DNA of 5,789 bases from NCBI GenBank assembly GCA_905373785.1, contig CAJPUK010000134.1, positions 1 through 5,789 of the forward strand, written 5' to 3'. Origin of the DNA: an uncultured Johnsonella sp. Its GTDB lineage: Bacteria > Bacillota > Clostridia > Lachnospirales > Lachnospiraceae. Made by a program: the position numbers and the translations under genes. Below the pieces are notes generated by a model, which was not told the origin of the DNA, did no database searches, and worked only from the letters and a program-made list of their open reading frames with translations. This document shows positions 5,051 to 5,789 of this stretch, piece after piece. Each line of letters starts with the position of its first letter. The first letter of the stretch is position 1.

Positions 5051-5458
5051 CTAATCAGGAATATTTTCGAATTTTGCCTCACTATTCTCAGACATTTCAT
5101 TTGCCAGATTTTCAACTTCATCTGAAATTTTATTTTTAGCAGCAAATTTATTAATTAACTCGGGTATCATATCTATGATTTTAGCTAAAATATCCTGATT
5201 TTTCACATTAACAAGTTTAGTTATACCGTCCTGTATTATAAGTATGGCTACAGGACTCATTTTTGCACTCATGCCCCCTGCTTCCTTATTACTGTTTGCA
5301 AAGGCACCTGCTCCCATACCGCAGCTTACATCTACAAGCGGAATGATTACGGCTCCCCCTGCCTCTATAGGCTCTCCGACAACTGTTTTTGTGCTTATAA
5401 AACTATCCATTCCTTTGAATAGAGCCTCAACCGTACCCAACAATTTATTTTCTGCCAT
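5051..5458 (-). CDS. gerW: GerW/YtfJ family sporulation protein
   Basis: A 135-residue protein of the GerW/YtfJ family. B. subtilis YtfJ is made in the forespore and is needed for full germination; its biochemical role is not established. ATG at 5458 follows AAGGAG (5470-5465) with 6-base spacing. The family pattern is clear: an N-terminal helix (LLGTVEALFKGMDSF, 6-20), then VVGEPIEAGGAVIIPLVDVSCGMGAG (26-51), a Gly/Ala/Ser-rich stretch to 63, and AKMSPVAILIIQDGITKLVNV (65-85). It ends in a helical amphipathic region (about 88-108) and an acidic tail. There is no signal peptide. The gene starts 11 bases after the DUF2953 gene and its SD overlaps that gene's stop, matching the ytfI-ytfJ arrangement of spore formers. 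The family also occurs in species not known to sporulate, so its presence does not prove sporulation. Confidence 0.92.
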   Translation of the reverse strand: MAENKLLGTVEALFKGMDSFISTKTVVGEPIEAGGAVIIPLVDVSCGMGAGAFANSNKEAGGMSAKMSPVAILIIQDGITKLVNVKNQDILAKIIDMIPELINKFAAKNKISDEVENLANEMSENSEAKFENIPD

Positions 5459-5469
5459 TTATAACTCCT

Positions 5470-5789
5470 TTATAAAATTTTATCTCTATTTTTGTAAAGC
5501 TTATATAACCTCTTAAAATCTTTATCAAACCACAAGCCTGTTGCAATAATAACTAACGACATCAGTCTGACTCCGCCCTTTGCCCTTATATCTATATCTA
5601 CAATCTCCTTATCAAATACCGGTATGATCTCTACCCTGTCTTTATACCAAGAATAAAAAAGTGCAGCATATGATAAAACCTGACCTGTTGTATAGGGGTC
5701 TTCAAAACCGAAAATAATTTTTCCGGATAACTCCCTTGTTCTAAATAGCTTTAATAACTTTAGCACTGCCTGCCAAGTTTTGCTAATTC
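5470..5789 (-). CDS. DUF2953 (YtfI-like) protein, 5' end outside window
   Basis: This is the C-terminal 106 codons of a gene that enters from the right edge. The reading frame stays open to base 5789; the in-frame GTG at 5766 is internal (preceded by ISKTWQA), so the true start is outside. Typical C-terminal DUF2953 features are visible: GKIIFGFEDPYTTGQVLSYAALFY, then a hydrophilic strand (VEIIPVFDKEIVDIDIRAKGGVRL), a hydrophobic stretch (MSLVIIATGLWF) and a basic tail (KDFKRLYKLYKNRDK). The family usually carries an N-terminal membrane segment, which would be outside the window. Its function is unknown. Its constant partner is gerW/ytfJ, which follows 11 bases later, suggesting a shared role in the spore or envelope (inferred). 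Confidence 0.85.
   Translation of the reverse strand, partial: ISKTWQAVLKLLKLFRTRELSGKIIFGFEDPYTTGQVLSYAALFYSWYKDRVEIIPVFDKEIVDIDIRAKGGVRLMSLVIIATGLWFDKDFKRLYKLYKNRDKIL

Noticed and set aside
5470..5766. GTG at 5766 as the true start of the DUF2953 gene
   Set aside because: The frame stays open to the window edge with family-like residues upstream. Starting here would give only the C-terminal part of the family's usual length.

Overview
The window is AT-rich and every credible gene lies on the minus strand, so it reads from high to low coordinates. Gene content points to a Gram-positive anaerobe of the Clostridia, most likely Lachnospiraceae-like. The evidence is a clostridial-type Rex repressor, a GerW/YtfJ sporulation protein next to a DUF2953 (YtfI-like) protein, an SLH-domain surface protein and strong AGGAGG-type ribosome sites. 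The family assignment is an inference from protein style, not a database result.

Right end (5789 to 5051): the C-terminal part of a DUF2953 membrane-associated protein, cut by the window edge, is followed after 11 bases by a complete gerW/ytfJ gene. This is the ytfI-ytfJ pair known from spore formers.

Middle (5040 to 2061): a near-consensus sigma-A promoter (TTGACA, 17 bp, TATACT) starts an operon of three genes. These are rex (NADH/NAD+-sensing repressor), nnrD (ADP/ATP-dependent NAD(P)H-hydrate dehydratase, without its usual epimerase half) and a CNNM/CorC-type membrane protein (DUF21, two CBS, CorC_HlyC). rex and nnrD overlap, which links sensing of NADH to repair of damaged NADH. A clear intrinsic terminator at 2061-2104 closes the unit.

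Left part (2020 to 1): a separate surface-protein unit. A promoter (TTTACA, 17 bp, extended TGC-TATAAT) carries a 25-bp near-perfect palindrome over its -35 box, with the 7-1-7 geometry of Fur-family operators. It is followed by a leader of about 230 bases with several inverted repeats, including a 14-bp hairpin just before the ribosome site. The unit encodes a secreted SLH-domain protein with a repetitive charged linker, and then, coupled by a stop codon inside the Shine-Dalgarno sequence, a second exported protein that begins a 15-residue A/K/D/E-rich repeat and runs off the window.

The 5051-5789 and 2061-5040 regions look like ordinary core-genome content. The left surface unit is the least explained part: its possible operator, structured leader and two repeat-bearing exported proteins are the best candidates for something undescribed. 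No tRNA, rRNA, CRISPR array, insertion sequence or phage gene was seen.
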